64,000 bases of DNA, taken from the NCBI RefSeq assembly GCF_037113415.1, contig NZ_CP146608.1:124001-188000 (forward strand), given 5' to 3'. Positions 43,561 through 52,666 of the stretch are shown here, one piece after another. Origin of the DNA: Devosia sp. XK-2 (lineage in GTDB: Bacteria; Pseudomonadota; Alphaproteobacteria; Rhizobiales; Devosiaceae). The notes beneath the pieces are model-generated. The model searched no databases. It had not been told where the DNA came from and saw only the letters and a list, made by a program, of their open reading frames with translations. A program made the translations under genes and the position numbers. Numbering within the stretch: position 1 is the stretch's first letter; the number at the start of each line of letters is the position of its first letter.

Positions 43561-45078
43561 TTACTCTACCGAAACATTGACCAGGCCGAACAGCGTGCCA
43601 GTCGGCGAGGGTTCGAAGCCGGAAACGCTCTTGAGCTGGGCCGTATAGCTATAGCCGGTCGAGAGCCACAGCCAGGGCGACTGCTCGGCCAGGCGGCTTT
43701 CGAAGGCCTGGAAAATTTCCACCCGCTTGGCCGGATCGGTCTCGGCCTGCCCCTGCTTCATCAGGCTATCCAATTCGTCATCGGGGAAGTTGGAAACGTG
43801 GGCGAGATTGCCTTCCTTGGTGAAGTAGCGGTTATACATCGGATAGGGGTCCGGGCGGCCGCCATTCTGGGCCACGGCCATGTCGAAATCGCCCTTGAGC
43901 CAGGCATCGACATAGACATTGAGTTCCATCATCTCGATTTCGAGTTCGACACCGATTTCGGCCAGCTGGGCCTGCAGCACCTGCGCTTCGGAGGCGGCGA
44001 CCGGCGGCTCGCCAGTAGCAGCGATCACCTTGGCCGAGAAGCCGTCAACGCCCGACTCCGCCATCAGCGCCTTGGCCTTTTCCAGGTCCTGTTCATAGCA
44101 GAACAGGTTTGCCGGATCCTGCGCAAAGGCAGGCATGGTCAAGGGGCCGGTCACCTTGCCTTCCCCGGCCAGCGCCGCATCGATAATGGCCTGGCGGTCG
44201 ATGGCACAGCTCATGGCCTGGCGCACCTTGAGATTGTCCATAGGCGGACGCGAGGGATTGAGCTGCAGGACATTATAGGCCAGCACGCCGACGCGATTGA
44301 GCTCGAGATTGGCCTCCATGGGCACCAGGGTTGCCACCAGCGGATCGTTGAGCAGGGCAAAGTCGGTCTGGCCAGCGCGCAGCGAAGCCAGGATCGCCAT
44401 TTCGTCGGGCAGAACCGAAATTGTGATGCCATCAATGGCAAGATCGCCACCGGCCCAATTGTCGTTGGCGCTCAGCACTTCGCGTGCATTGGGCTCCCAA
44501 CTTTCGAGCACGAAGGGACCCGAACCAACGGCTTCGGTACCGATCGTGCCAGCCTCGATTTCCGAGGCCGGCACCACCGCGGCATTGATCGTGGCCATGG
44601 CGACCAGGATCGGCACATCGGCGGTCGAAAGATTGAAGACGACGGTGGCCTCGTCCGGCGTGTCGATGCTTTCGATCGAGAGGAAGTTCGAACGGGCGGC
44701 CGCCGAGGTTTCCTCGTCGAGCAGGCGCTCGAATGACGCCTTGACGTCGGCCGAGGTCACCGTCTCACCGTTGGAGAATTTGGCATTGGGATCGAGCGAG
44801 AAGGTTAGCGTCTTCGCGTCATCGGCAAATTCCCAGCTCGTGGCGATGGCCGGTACCACATTGAGATCGGCATCAAGGCGCACCAGCGGCTCATAGATGA
44901 GCTCGAGCAGGCGCAGCGAGGAGAAGGCCGTCTGCTTGTGCGGATCTAGGCCGGTGGCGTCCTGCGACCAGGCCATGCGCAGTTCCGCGGCCTGAACCTG
45001 CAGCGCGGACGAAATCGATGTCAGGGCCGTTGCGACTGCCAGGCCGGCAAGGAGCTTTTTGGGTGAAAACTGGATCAT
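43561..45078 (-). CDS. Periplasmic oligopeptide-type substrate-binding protein
   Basis: 505-aa SBP_bac_5 family protein with a signal peptide (1-30, ending LQVQA). Typical segments: LRMAWSQDATGLDPHKQTAFSSLRLLELIYEPLVRLDADLNVVPAIATSWEF and VRQAMSCAIDRQAII. First gene of an operon that continues with two permeases, a double ATPase, a serine hydrolase, AnmK and a GNAT. It is likely to capture peptides or muropeptides in the periplasm, as YepA does for YejBEF in Agrobacterium; substrate inferred. Confidence 0.92.
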   Translation of the reverse strand: MIQFSPKKLLAGLAVATALTSISSALQVQAAELRMAWSQDATGLDPHKQTAFSSLRLLELIYEPLVRLDADLNVVPAIATSWEFADDAKTLTFSLDPNAKFSNGETVTSADVKASFERLLDEETSAAARSNFLSIESIDTPDEATVVFNLSTADVPILVAMATINAAVVPASEIEAGTIGTEAVGSGPFVLESWEPNAREVLSANDNWAGGDLAIDGITISVLPDEMAILASLRAGQTDFALLNDPLVATLVPMEANLELNRVGVLAYNVLQLNPSRPPMDNLKVRQAMSCAIDRQAIIDAALAGEGKVTGPLTMPAFAQDPANLFCYEQDLEKAKALMAESGVDGFSAKVIAATGEPPVAASEAQVLQAQLAEIGVELEIEMMELNVYVDAWLKGDFDMAVAQNGGRPDPYPMYNRYFTKEGNLAHVSNFPDDELDSLMKQGQAETDPAKRVEIFQAFESRLAEQSPWLWLSTGYSYTAQLKSVSGFEPSPTGTLFGLVNVSVE

Positions 45079-45344
45079 GGATGTTCCCTCATTGTTGAGC
45101 CGGCTCCGTTTGCGGGGCCCGTGCCGAGGTCGTCAGCGGCCTGGCCGTACCCTTGCTGGCGCAGGCCCTTTCGCACCAACCTCTTAATCTGAACCTATGA
45201 ACTCCCGGTCCAGGCTGTCAATAATTTTCATGGTTGATGTTGTCTCTGAACTTTTGTTTCAATGGGCGAACGGAACCGGTTCGGATAGGGTCGCGCCGAT
45301 TTGCGGCCCCGTCACGGGTAAAGCGGGCCGAAAGGGGAGCGCTT
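45079..45344. promoter_or_regulatory. Divergent region between SBP operon and RpiR regulator
   Basis: 266 bp without a gene. On the minus strand TTGACA (45221-45216) and ATAGGT (45198-45193), 17 nt apart, could be the promoter of the transporter operon. TGAA-N7-TTCA at 45247-45261 is a possible operator of the RpiR regulator. Both are by-eye calls. Confidence 0.4.
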
Positions 45345-46196
45345 TTGGGCATACAATCGACGATCGAGGCTTCGGGCGACAAGTTCACGCCCGCAATGCA
45401 GCGGGTAGCCGCGGTCATTCGCGACCAGCCCCGCATTGTGCTCGACCAGACCATTTCCGAGCTGGCCGATAGCTGCGGCACCTCGGTCGCCTCCGTGGTC
45501 CGGTTTTGCCGGGCATTGGGGCTCTCAGGCTATGCGCAATTGCGCATGTCGCTCGCCACCGAACTGGGCAAGGAAGCCGCTCAATTCGGCACGGACCTGA
45601 TCCTGGGGGCGGAAATCGCCCGGTCCGATACCCTCCAGGAAATGGCTTCAAAAGTGGCCTCGCTCGAAATTCTGGCCATCGACGAGACTGTGTCCGGCCT
45701 CGACTATGGCGCCCTTGAGCGGGTGGTGGCGGCGGTCGACGAGGCCGAGCGCATCCTGCTTTTTGGCATCGGCGCCAGCCAGTTCGTCGCCCAGGATCTA
45801 CATCACAAGCTCTTCCGCATTGGCCGTAATGCCTTTCTTCTGGCCGACCCGCACGAAGCCTGGACAGCGGCCCTGCTATCGCCACCCGGCACGGTCGCGC
45901 TCGGGTTTTCGCATTCCGGCACCACGGCCGATACGGTGCGCTTTCTCGAAATCGCACGCGAGGCCGGCGCTATGACCGTTGCCCTGACGGGATCGCCGCA
46001 ATCGCCCCTGGCCCTCGCCGCAGACGAGCAATTGGTCAGCCGGGCACGCGAAAGCCGGCTGCGCGCCGGGGCCATGGTCAGCCGCATTGCACAATTGGCC
46101 ATCGTCGATTGCCTGTTTCTCGGCGTCGCCAGCCAGCGCTATGAGCAGACGGTGGACGCGCTCAAGCGCACGCGGGACGTAACGCATCCGAAGTAA
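45345..46196 (+). CDS. RpiR family (MurR-like) regulator 1
   Basis: 283-aa regulator: N-terminal HTH_6 (about 5-75; MQRVAAVIRDQPRIVLDQTISELADSCGTSVASVVRFCRALGLSGY) and C-terminal SIS sugar-phosphate domain (about 125-265; RILLFGIGASQFVAQDLHHKLFRIG, VALGFSHSGTTADTV). Start TTG 45345 has AAAGGGGAG 6 nt upstream; the open frame from 45234 adds residues unlike the family. Divergent from the peptide-importer operon, which it may control in response to an amino-sugar phosphate. Confidence 0.88.
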   Translation: MGIQSTIEASGDKFTPAMQRVAAVIRDQPRIVLDQTISELADSCGTSVASVVRFCRALGLSGYAQLRMSLATELGKEAAQFGTDLILGAEIARSDTLQEMASKVASLEILAIDETVSGLDYGALERVVAAVDEAERILLFGIGASQFVAQDLHHKLFRIGRNAFLLADPHEAWTAALLSPPGTVALGFSHSGTTADTVRFLEIAREAGAMTVALTGSPQSPLALAADEQLVSRARESRLRAGAMVSRIAQLAIVDCLFLGVASQRYEQTVDALKRTRDVTHPK

Positions 46197-47183
46197 TCAG
46201 CTGCCCCAGAGCGGCGACGCACCGGTCTCAATCATACCTCCGCTATAGGTCAACCCACCGGTCCGGTCCTGGGCGAGGAGCAGCGGGCCATCGAGGTCGA
46301 CCCAGCGCGCCCGCGCCGCCAGCAACCGCGTCGGCAGCATGGAGAGCGAAGTGCTGACCATGCAGCCCACCATAATGGAAAGCCCCAATTCTTCGGCGCG
46401 CCTGGCGACAGCGAGCGCCTCGGTCAAGCCGCCGGTCTTGTCGAGCTTGATATTGATTGCGTCATAGCGCCCGACGAGGTGTTCAAGGCCGTCAAGGGCA
46501 TGGACGCTTTCATCGGCGCAGACGGGTACGGGCCGTTTGAGGCCCGCCAAAGCGGCGTCGGACCCGGCGGGCAGGGGCTGCTCAATCAATTCGACACGGC
46601 AATGGCGGCAAATGTCGAACAGGACCGGCAGGTCGTCGGTATGCCAGCCTTCATTGGCATCGATGATGAGACGGGCATTGGGTGCGGCCGCGCGAACAGC
46701 ACCCAGCCGTTCGGCATCGCCCGGGGCGCCGAGTTTGATCTTGAGCAGCGGCAGATGCGATGCTTTGGCCGCCGCATCGGCCATGGCATCGGGTGAACCC
46801 AGGCTAATGGTAACGGCCGTCTCGATGCGCTTGGGCAGGGTGAGGCCGGCCAATGTCGCAACAGACTTGCCGGCCAGCCTGGCCTCCAGATCCCAGAAGG
46901 CGCAATCGAGCGCATTGCGCGCGGCGCCGGGTGGCAAGGCCTGCTGCAAGTCATGCCGCGTCATGCCCGAGGCAATTGCAGGTGCCAGGGCCTGAATGGC
47001 GGCCAGCGTGGCTTCCGGCGTTTCGCCATAGCGCGCATAGGGCACGCATTCCCCAAATCCGACCTCGCCATTCCGTTCCAGCCGGACGCTGACCACAACG
47101 GCCTCATTCTTGCTACCGCGCGCAATGGTGAAATTGCCGGCAATCGGAAAACGCTCAATGGCGGCAGCAAGCTGGGTCGTCAT
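46197..47183 (-). CDS. L-Ala-D/L-Glu-type dipeptide epimerase
   Basis: 328-aa enolase-superfamily enzyme (YcjG-like). Catalytic Lys pair in LLKIKLGAP and INIKLDKTGG; metal ligands in IIDANEGW, ELIEQPLP and CADESV. It would convert murein-derived L-Ala-D-Glu to L-Ala-L-Glu so that ordinary peptidases can use it. Sits 8 nt after a peptide importer operon and next to MurQ and NagZ genes, which strongly supports this role over other enolase functions. No signal peptide. Confidence 0.87.
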   Translation of the reverse strand: MTTQLAAAIERFPIAGNFTIARGSKNEAVVVSVRLERNGEVGFGECVPYARYGETPEATLAAIQALAPAIASGMTRHDLQQALPPGAARNALDCAFWDLEARLAGKSVATLAGLTLPKRIETAVTISLGSPDAMADAAAKASHLPLLKIKLGAPGDAERLGAVRAAAPNARLIIDANEGWHTDDLPVLFDICRHCRVELIEQPLPAGSDAALAGLKRPVPVCADESVHALDGLEHLVGRYDAINIKLDKTGGLTEALAVARRAEELGLSIMVGCMVSTSLSMLPTRLLAARARWVDLDGPLLLAQDRTGGLTYSGGMIETGASPLWGS

Positions 47184-47191
47184 GATTTGGC

Positions 47192-48109
47192 TCAGGCCGG
47201 TATGGGACGGAAGAAATGATTCTCGCCGACCTGGCTGATTTGGGTCTGCGGCAGGGCTGACTGGGCGCGGATCTCGTCGATCCGGCCCAGCTCGTCGGCA
47301 AAGCGCACATCATCGAAGCGCCGGTCCGGATCAGGCACGGCTGAGAGGAGAAGCCGCGTATAGGGATGGCGCGGATCGTCGAGCACCTTGTCGACCGCGC
47401 CCCATTCCACGATCTGTCCGGCATACATGACCATGATGTCGTCGGCGACATAGCGTGCGGTGGCAATGTCGTGGGTGATGTAGAGCAGGGCCAGGCGCAG
47501 CTCGGTTTTCATGTCGTTGAGCAGATTGAGAATGCCCTGGCGCACCGAAACGTCGAGCATCGAGGTCGGCTCATCCGCGACAATGACCTCTGGGTTCACG
47601 GCCAGCGCTCGGGCTATGGAAATGCGCTGGCGTTGGCCGCCGGACAGTTCATGAGGAAACTTGCTCATCATCTGCCCCGGATCGAGTCTTACGCGCTTGA
47701 GCAGGACCTCGATGGCCGTCTGGCGCTGGCCCTTGTCGAGCGCCGGCTGATGCAGGCGCAGCGGGCGCTCGAGATGATAGCGGATCGTATGGGTCGGATT
47801 GAGCGCTGCGAACGGGTCCTGGAATACCATTTGCACGGCCGAGCGATAGGCCTTGAGGGTGCGCGCATCGGCCTTGCCCAACGGCGCGCCCTTGAACAGC
47901 AACCGGCCTTCATCGGGTGCGTATTCGCGCATGATCAGACGCGCCGCCGTGGTCTTACCCGAGCCGGACTCGCCGACCAGGGCCAGCGTGCGCCCGGGAT
48001 GCAGCGCAAAACTCACCGAACGGGCCGCATAGACCGGCTTGTCGGCCCGGCCGAAGACCTTCGAAACAGTATCGAGGGCGAGAATGGGTTCACTGATCAT
48101 GTCATTCAT
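47192..48109 (-). CDS. Oligopeptide-type ABC ATPase, DppF-like
   Basis: 305-aa nucleotide-binding subunit. Walker A GESGSGKTT, Q-loop region [13 protein letters not shown], signature LSGGQRQRI, Walker B VIVADEPTSMLD. C-terminal oligopeptide/dipeptide extension (PYTRLLLSAVPDP) present. Overlaps the DppD-like gene by 4 nt. Last transporter gene of the second importer, followed by the epimerase. Confidence 0.93.
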   Translation of the reverse strand: MNDMISEPILALDTVSKVFGRADKPVYAARSVSFALHPGRTLALVGESGSGKTTAARLIMREYAPDEGRLLFKGAPLGKADARTLKAYRSAVQMVFQDPFAALNPTHTIRYHLERPLRLHQPALDKGQRQTAIEVLLKRVRLDPGQMMSKFPHELSGGQRQRISIARALAVNPEVIVADEPTSMLDVSVRQGILNLLNDMKTELRLALLYITHDIATARYVADDIMVMYAGQIVEWGAVDKVLDDPRHPYTRLLLSAVPDPDRRFDDVRFADELGRIDEIRAQSALPQTQISQVGENHFFRPIPA

Positions 48110-48924
48110 GGCGCGATCTCCAGACGGGTCTGTTCGCCATGGAGCTTGGGCATCGAGGCCCAGAGGCGTTTGGTATAGGCGTGCTGGGGCTGGCGATAGA
48201 TGGTCTGGGCGTCATTAACCTCGACCAGTTCGCCGTCGAGCATGATGCCGATGCGGTCGCTGACCTGCACCATCAGCCCCAGATCATGGGTGATGAACAG
48301 CGCCGAAAAGCCAAGCTGGCGCCGCAGCACGTCGATGCGCTGCAGGATTTCGCGCTGCACCACCACGTCAAGCGCCGTGGTCGGTTCGTCCATGATCAGC
48401 AGCTTGGGTTTGAGCGCCAGGCAGATGGCGATGACGATGCGCTGCCGCATGCCGCCCGAGCATTGATGCGGATAGGAGTCCAGTCGCTCTGGTGCAATAT
48501 CGACCAGCTTAAGGAGTTCCGAGGCCCGCGCCCGGGCCTCGGCGCGGCTAATCCGGCCATGGGCTTTAAGGACATCAAAAAACTGCCGCTCGATGGTTAG
48601 CACCGGATTGAGCGAATTCATGGCGCTCTGGAACACCATGGCCACTTCTCGCCAGCGGAACTTGCGCAGCGCTTCGTCATCGAGTTCCAGGACATTGCGG
48701 CCATTGACAATAATCTGGCTGCCCGTGCGGATCAGCGCCGGCGGCCGGTGCAGCCGCGAAATGGCAAAGGCAATGGTCGACTTGCCGCAACCCGATTCCC
48801 CGGCCAGCCCAAAGAACTCACCCGGCGCAATGTCGAAGCTGACATTCTTGACGGCGTGAAAATCGGCTTCGGCGCCCACATAGTCGATATCGAGACTGCG
48901 GATGGACAGAACCGGCCCGCTCAT
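48106..48924 (-). CDS. Oligopeptide-type ABC ATPase, DppD-like
   Basis: 272-aa nucleotide-binding subunit. Walker [11 protein letters not shown]-loop MVFQSAMNSLNPVLT, signature CSGGMRQRI, where Cys replaces the usual Leu of LSGGM, and Walker [13 protein letters not shown]. Pairs with the DppF-like ATPase encoded next. ATGA overlaps at both ends. Confidence 0.93.
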   Translation of the reverse strand: MSGPVLSIRSLDIDYVGAEADFHAVKNVSFDIAPGEFFGLAGESGCGKSTIAFAISRLHRPPALIRTGSQIIVNGRNVLELDDEALRKFRWREVAMVFQSAMNSLNPVLTIERQFFDVLKAHGRISRAEARARASELLKLVDIAPERLDSYPHQCSGGMRQRIVIAICLALKPKLLIMDEPTTALDVVVQREILQRIDVLRRQLGFSALFITHDLGLMVQVSDRIGIMLDGELVEVNDAQTIYRQPQHAYTKRLWASMPKLHGEQTRLEIAP

Positions 48925-49808
48925 AGCTTGCCCTCCCCGAGCCGCACCATGCGGGTCCAGCGATTGAGCATGCCGCCAGTGCGCAGGCGCGGATTGGCGA
49001 TCTCGTCGATGGCAAAATTAATGAGCGCCAGCCCTAGCCCCAGGAAGGCCAGGGCGAAGCAGGGCGCCAGGATATCCCACCAGGCGCCGACAGCCAGGGC
49101 CGCCGCGTTTTGCGCATTGTAGAGCATGATGCCCCAGGACACCGTATTGGGATCCCCAAGGCCTAAGAATTCCAGTGTTGCCTCGGTGATGACCGCGAAG
49201 ATCACCGAACCAATGAAATTGATGCCGACAATGGAAATGAGGTTGGGGAAAATTTCGAACAGCATGATGCGCCAGCCCGGCTCGCCTAGCATTTCCGCGC
49301 TCTTGACGAAATCGCGCTGGCGGATGGACAGCGTCTCCGAACGGGTCACGCGCACGCCCCAGGCCCAGGAGGTGAGCCCCAGAATGATGGCAATGACCAG
49401 CGGGCTTGCCTGGCCGATAAAGGCCGCCAGCACCAGCAGCAGCGGCAGGTTGGGCACCACCAGCACCATATTGGTGAAGAAGTTGATGACTTCGTCGACC
49501 ACCCCGCCCTTATAGCCGGCAATGATGCCCAGCACCGTGCCGATGACGGTGATAAGAAGGCCCGCCCCAAAGCCCACAGCCAGCGACACGCGCGCGCCAT
49601 AGACGAGGCGCGCGAAGACATCATGGCCTAGCCGTGTCGTGCCCAGCCAATGGTCCCAGCTTGGCGCCTGGTGCGGCCGGCCGACGCGCTTGACCGGGCT
49701 ATACTCGGTCAGGAGCGGCGCGAAGATCGCGACCAACACGATTATGGCGAGGATGACGCAGCCCGTCATAGCCTTCTTGTTATGCAGAAGTTGGGAGAAA
49801 AGCTTCAT
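48921..49808 (-). CDS. Oligopeptide-type ABC permease, DppC-like
   Basis: 295-aa permease. N-terminal span followed by SPVKRVGRPHQAPSWDHWLGTTRLGHDVFARLVYGARVSLAVG, the DppC pattern. EAA loop near LSIRQRDFVKSAEMLGEPGWRIMLFEIFPNLI. Part of the second importer; 4 nt separates it from the DppB-like gene. Confidence 0.92.
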   Translation of the reverse strand: MKLFSQLLHNKKAMTGCVILAIIVLVAIFAPLLTEYSPVKRVGRPHQAPSWDHWLGTTRLGHDVFARLVYGARVSLAVGFGAGLLITVIGTVLGIIAGYKGGVVDEVINFFTNMVLVVPNLPLLLVLAAFIGQASPLVIAIILGLTSWAWGVRVTRSETLSIRQRDFVKSAEMLGEPGWRIMLFEIFPNLISIVGINFIGSVIFAVITEATLEFLGLGDPNTVSWGIMLYNAQNAAALAVGAWWDILAPCFALAFLGLGLALINFAIDEIANPRLRTGGMLNRWTRMVRLGEGKL

Positions 49809-49812
49809 CGCC

Positions 49813-50790
49813 TCAGGCCCTTTTGAGACGCGGATCGAGCAGCACGTAGCTCAGATCAACGACAAAATTGGAGACCAGCATGGCAGCGGTCATGATCAGC
49901 AATTGCCCCTGGATGACCGGATAATCGCGCGCAATGATGGCCTGATAGAGCGTATTGCCGAGCCCGGGATAGTTGAACACCACCTCGGTCACCAGCGAGC
50001 CGCCCAGCACCGTGCCAATGGCAATGGCCAGGCTCGATACGGTGGGCAGCAGCGCATTGCGGGCCGCATACCAGAGCATGACATGATTGTCGCTGAGGCC
50101 CTTGGCGCGGGCCATGACGATATAGTCCTCGCCCAGAAGGTTGATCATATTGTTGCGCATGGTGACGGCAAAGCCGCCCATCAACACGAAGACCAGCGTC
50201 AGCATGGGCAGGGTGCCGTGATAGATGACGCTCGAAATGTATTCCCAGCTCCAGGCCGGATCGATCAGTGGATCGGCGGCATAGCCATTGGGGAACCAGC
50301 CCAGCGTATAGCCGAAGACGAACAGCATGATGAGTGACACCACGACGGCAGGCACCGAACTCGAAAAAATGGCACTCAAAGAAATGACCGAGTCGACCAG
50401 TCGTCCGCGGCGCCAAGCGGCAAAGACGCCGAGCAGGCTCCCAAGGGTGAAACTGACAAGCGTGGCAATGCCCATCAGGCCCAGGGTCCAGATCAGCGCG
50501 CGGCCCAGCAGTTCGGTGACGGGCAGCGGGAAATATTTGATCGAGCGTCCGAGATCGCCGGTGAAGACGCTTTGTAGATAAGCCAGATACTGTTCATGCA
50601 GCGGCGCGTCGATAAAGCCGAAAGTCAGCTTGAGCGCGTTGAGGTTTTCAAGGCTCAGTTCCGAGCCAGCGCTGGCGAACATGATCTGGATCGGATCGCC
50701 GGGCATCAGCCTGGGCAGGAAGAAATTGATGGTCGCGGCAACCAGAAACGCCGCCAGATAGAACGCCAGTCGCCGCAGCAAAAAGGCCAT
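49813..50790 (-). CDS. Oligopeptide-type ABC permease, DppB-like
   Basis: 325-aa six-span permease. N-terminus LAFYLAAFLVAATINFFLPRLMPGDPIQIMFASAGSEL and loop LLGEDYIVMARAKGLSDNHVMLWYAARNALLPTVS are typical. Forms the channel with the DppC-like protein. It is 178 bp downstream of the binding-protein gene, with a repeat element in the gap. Confidence 0.92.
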   Translation of the reverse strand: MAFLLRRLAFYLAAFLVAATINFFLPRLMPGDPIQIMFASAGSELSLENLNALKLTFGFIDAPLHEQYLAYLQSVFTGDLGRSIKYFPLPVTELLGRALIWTLGLMGIATLVSFTLGSLLGVFAAWRRGRLVDSVISLSAIFSSSVPAVVVSLIMLFVFGYTLGWFPNGYAADPLIDPAWSWEYISSVIYHGTLPMLTLVFVLMGGFAVTMRNNMINLLGEDYIVMARAKGLSDNHVMLWYAARNALLPTVSSLAIAIGTVLGGSLVTEVVFNYPGLGNTLYQAIIARDYPVIQGQLLIMTAAMLVSNFVVDLSYVLLDPRLKRA

Positions 50791-50833
50791 GGTGATGTGT
50801 TCCTTTCAGAGTACCGCGAAGGCCGGGGCCGCC

Positions 50834-50942
50834 CCCCACCCTTGATCCCCCCACACGCGGGAGGAACACGATGAACATAGGCATCCGGTCTTGTGCCTCC
50901 CTCCCCTTGAGGGGAGGGATAGAGGGTGGGGCGGGGAGAAGC
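50834..50942. repeat. CCTCCCTCCCC-family repeat, copy in importer operon
   Basis: CCCCCCACCCTTGATCCCCC on the left and CCTCCCTCCCCTTGAGGGGA at 50896 with GGGATAGAGGGTGGGGCGGGG on the right. It separates the binding-protein gene from its permeases. The inverted units could fold in the RNA and reduce downstream expression relative to the binding protein. Confidence 0.7.
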
Positions 50943-50968
50943 CGCAGGCGCCTTACCCCGATTTGCCC

Positions 50969-52633
50969 TTACTCGACCGGATCGAGATCGAGCAGCTGTA
51001 GGAGACGGGCCGGGTTGGCGTTGGAGACGACCGGGGAATATTTCGGGTTGTCCGCGTCCGCCCAGCCCGTGAAGCGGCTGGTATTGTATTCGTAAAAGCT
51101 CGGGCTGTTATAGACCGGGATGATCGGCATGTTCTCGGCCACGATCATCTGGGCCTGGTCCATCACGGCCTTGGCTTCCGCCGGGTCCTTGATCTGGGTG
51201 TATTCGGCCAGCAAAGCGCTGAGCTCTTCATTTTCCCAATGCGGCGCGGTGAAGCGCGACTTGCCGAAATCGTTCGGGTTGAACGAGCGGATATAGGGGA
51301 AATAGGGATTGGCCGCCGATGCCAGGGCATTGAGCGTCATCGAGTAGTCGCCCGCGATCAGGCCCGAGGTCCACACCGCCGCTTCCGGGGTGCTCATCTT
51401 CACATTGAGCCCGGCTTCACTGAGGCTTTCCATGGCGATCTGCACCGCATCGATCCAGTCGGTCCAGCCATTGGGCACCATGATGTCGATAGCGATCGGG
51501 GTGCCATCGGGGTTGTCGCGGAACCCGTCGCCATCGGCGTCGACATAGCCGCTCTCATCGAGCAGTGCCGTGCCGGCCTCTAGGTCGAACTGGCCATATT
51601 GGCCATATTCTGCATCGGCCTCGGGATTGGCGAAGGAGGCGTAGAGTTCGCCCAGGGATGCCGGGTCGTCATTGACCAGCGGGTAGCCATAGCCGGCAAT
51701 ATCCACAATGGTCTGTCGGTCGATCAGCATCGAGAGCGCACGGCGGAAGTTCACATCATTGAACGCCTTGCGATTGTTCTCGTCCGGGGTGACCATGCTG
51801 ACCTGGAACGAGACCAGGCTCGACGGAGTGAACCAGTATTTGTGGTGCTCGGGGTCCTTGGCGACAAAGGTGTTGTCGATATCGGGAATGAAGCTGGTGG
51901 CCCAATCCAGCGTGCCATCGGCCAGGGCGGACAGCACCTGCGGATTGTCGGCAAGCTGCGGCATGCGCAGGCAGTCGACCTTGAGATTGTCCGCGTCCCA
52001 ATAATGCGGGTTGCGGCACTGCTCATAGACCTGCGGGGTGAAACGGGTGATCTCGGTCATCGGACCCGACCCCACCGGCTCTTCATTGGCAAATGTGACG
52101 GGGTCTTCAATCTCGGCCCAGACATGCTCGGGAATAATCGGCATGCCCACAATGGTATTGGCGATCAGCGAATTGGCTTCCTTGAGATGGAAGGTGACCG
52201 TGCGATCATCGACCTTTTCCACGCTCTCGAGCTGTGCACCCACAGAGATGAAATCAAGCGCCGGGAATTTGGCGATGTAGTCATAGGTAAAGGTCACATC
52301 GTCGGCCGTCAGGGCCTCGCCATCCGACCATTTCAGGCCTTCACGCAGGACGAAGGTGATGGACTTGAGATCGTCGGCTAGCTCAAAACTTTCCGCCAGG
52401 CGGAAATGGGGTTCATTGCCCTTGAGGCGGTTGAACACCACCAGCGGCTCATACATGAAATCGAGCGTCGTATAGCGCGCCGAGGTTTGGCCGAACGGGT
52501 TGAAATTGCGCACGAAGGTGGTGGTCTGCTCGGACACCAACGTCAGAACATTGCCGCTGTCTTGGGCCTGTGTCGGTGCCGCAGCCATTAGGCCCAGCAC
52601 GGACACGGCTGTGATCCACGATGTCTTGGTCAT
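50969..52633 (-). CDS. Periplasmic oligopeptide-type substrate-binding protein 2
   Basis: 554-aa SBP_bac_5 protein with signal peptide (1-23, ending APTQA). NPFGQTSARYTTLDFMYEPLVVFNRLKGNEPHFRLAESFEL and FRRALSMLIDRQTIVDIAGYG are family segments. A C-terminal NMPIIPVYNSPSFYEYNTSRFTGW is typical of di/oligopeptide and cello-oligosaccharide binders, so ligand class is not certain. Lies between nagZ and the permeases, suggesting a muropeptide or saccharide ligand. Confidence 0.9.
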   Translation of the reverse strand: MTKTSWITAVSVLGLMAAAPTQAQDSGNVLTLVSEQTTTFVRNFNPFGQTSARYTTLDFMYEPLVVFNRLKGNEPHFRLAESFELADDLKSITFVLREGLKWSDGEALTADDVTFTYDYIAKFPALDFISVGAQLESVEKVDDRTVTFHLKEANSLIANTIVGMPIIPEHVWAEIEDPVTFANEEPVGSGPMTEITRFTPQVYEQCRNPHYWDADNLKVDCLRMPQLADNPQVLSALADGTLDWATSFIPDIDNTFVAKDPEHHKYWFTPSSLVSFQVSMVTPDENNRKAFNDVNFRRALSMLIDRQTIVDIAGYGYPLVNDDPASLGELYASFANPEADAEYGQYGQFDLEAGTALLDESGYVDADGDGFRDNPDGTPIAIDIMVPNGWTDWIDAVQIAMESLSEAGLNVKMSTPEAAVWTSGLIAGDYSMTLNALASAANPYFPYIRSFNPNDFGKSRFTAPHWENEELSALLAEYTQIKDPAEAKAVMDQAQMIVAENMPIIPVYNSPSFYEYNTSRFTGWADADNPKYSPVVSNANPARLLQLLDLDPVE

Positions 52634-52666
52634 TGTGAAAGTCTCTCCTTGCTAAGAGGCCCGCCC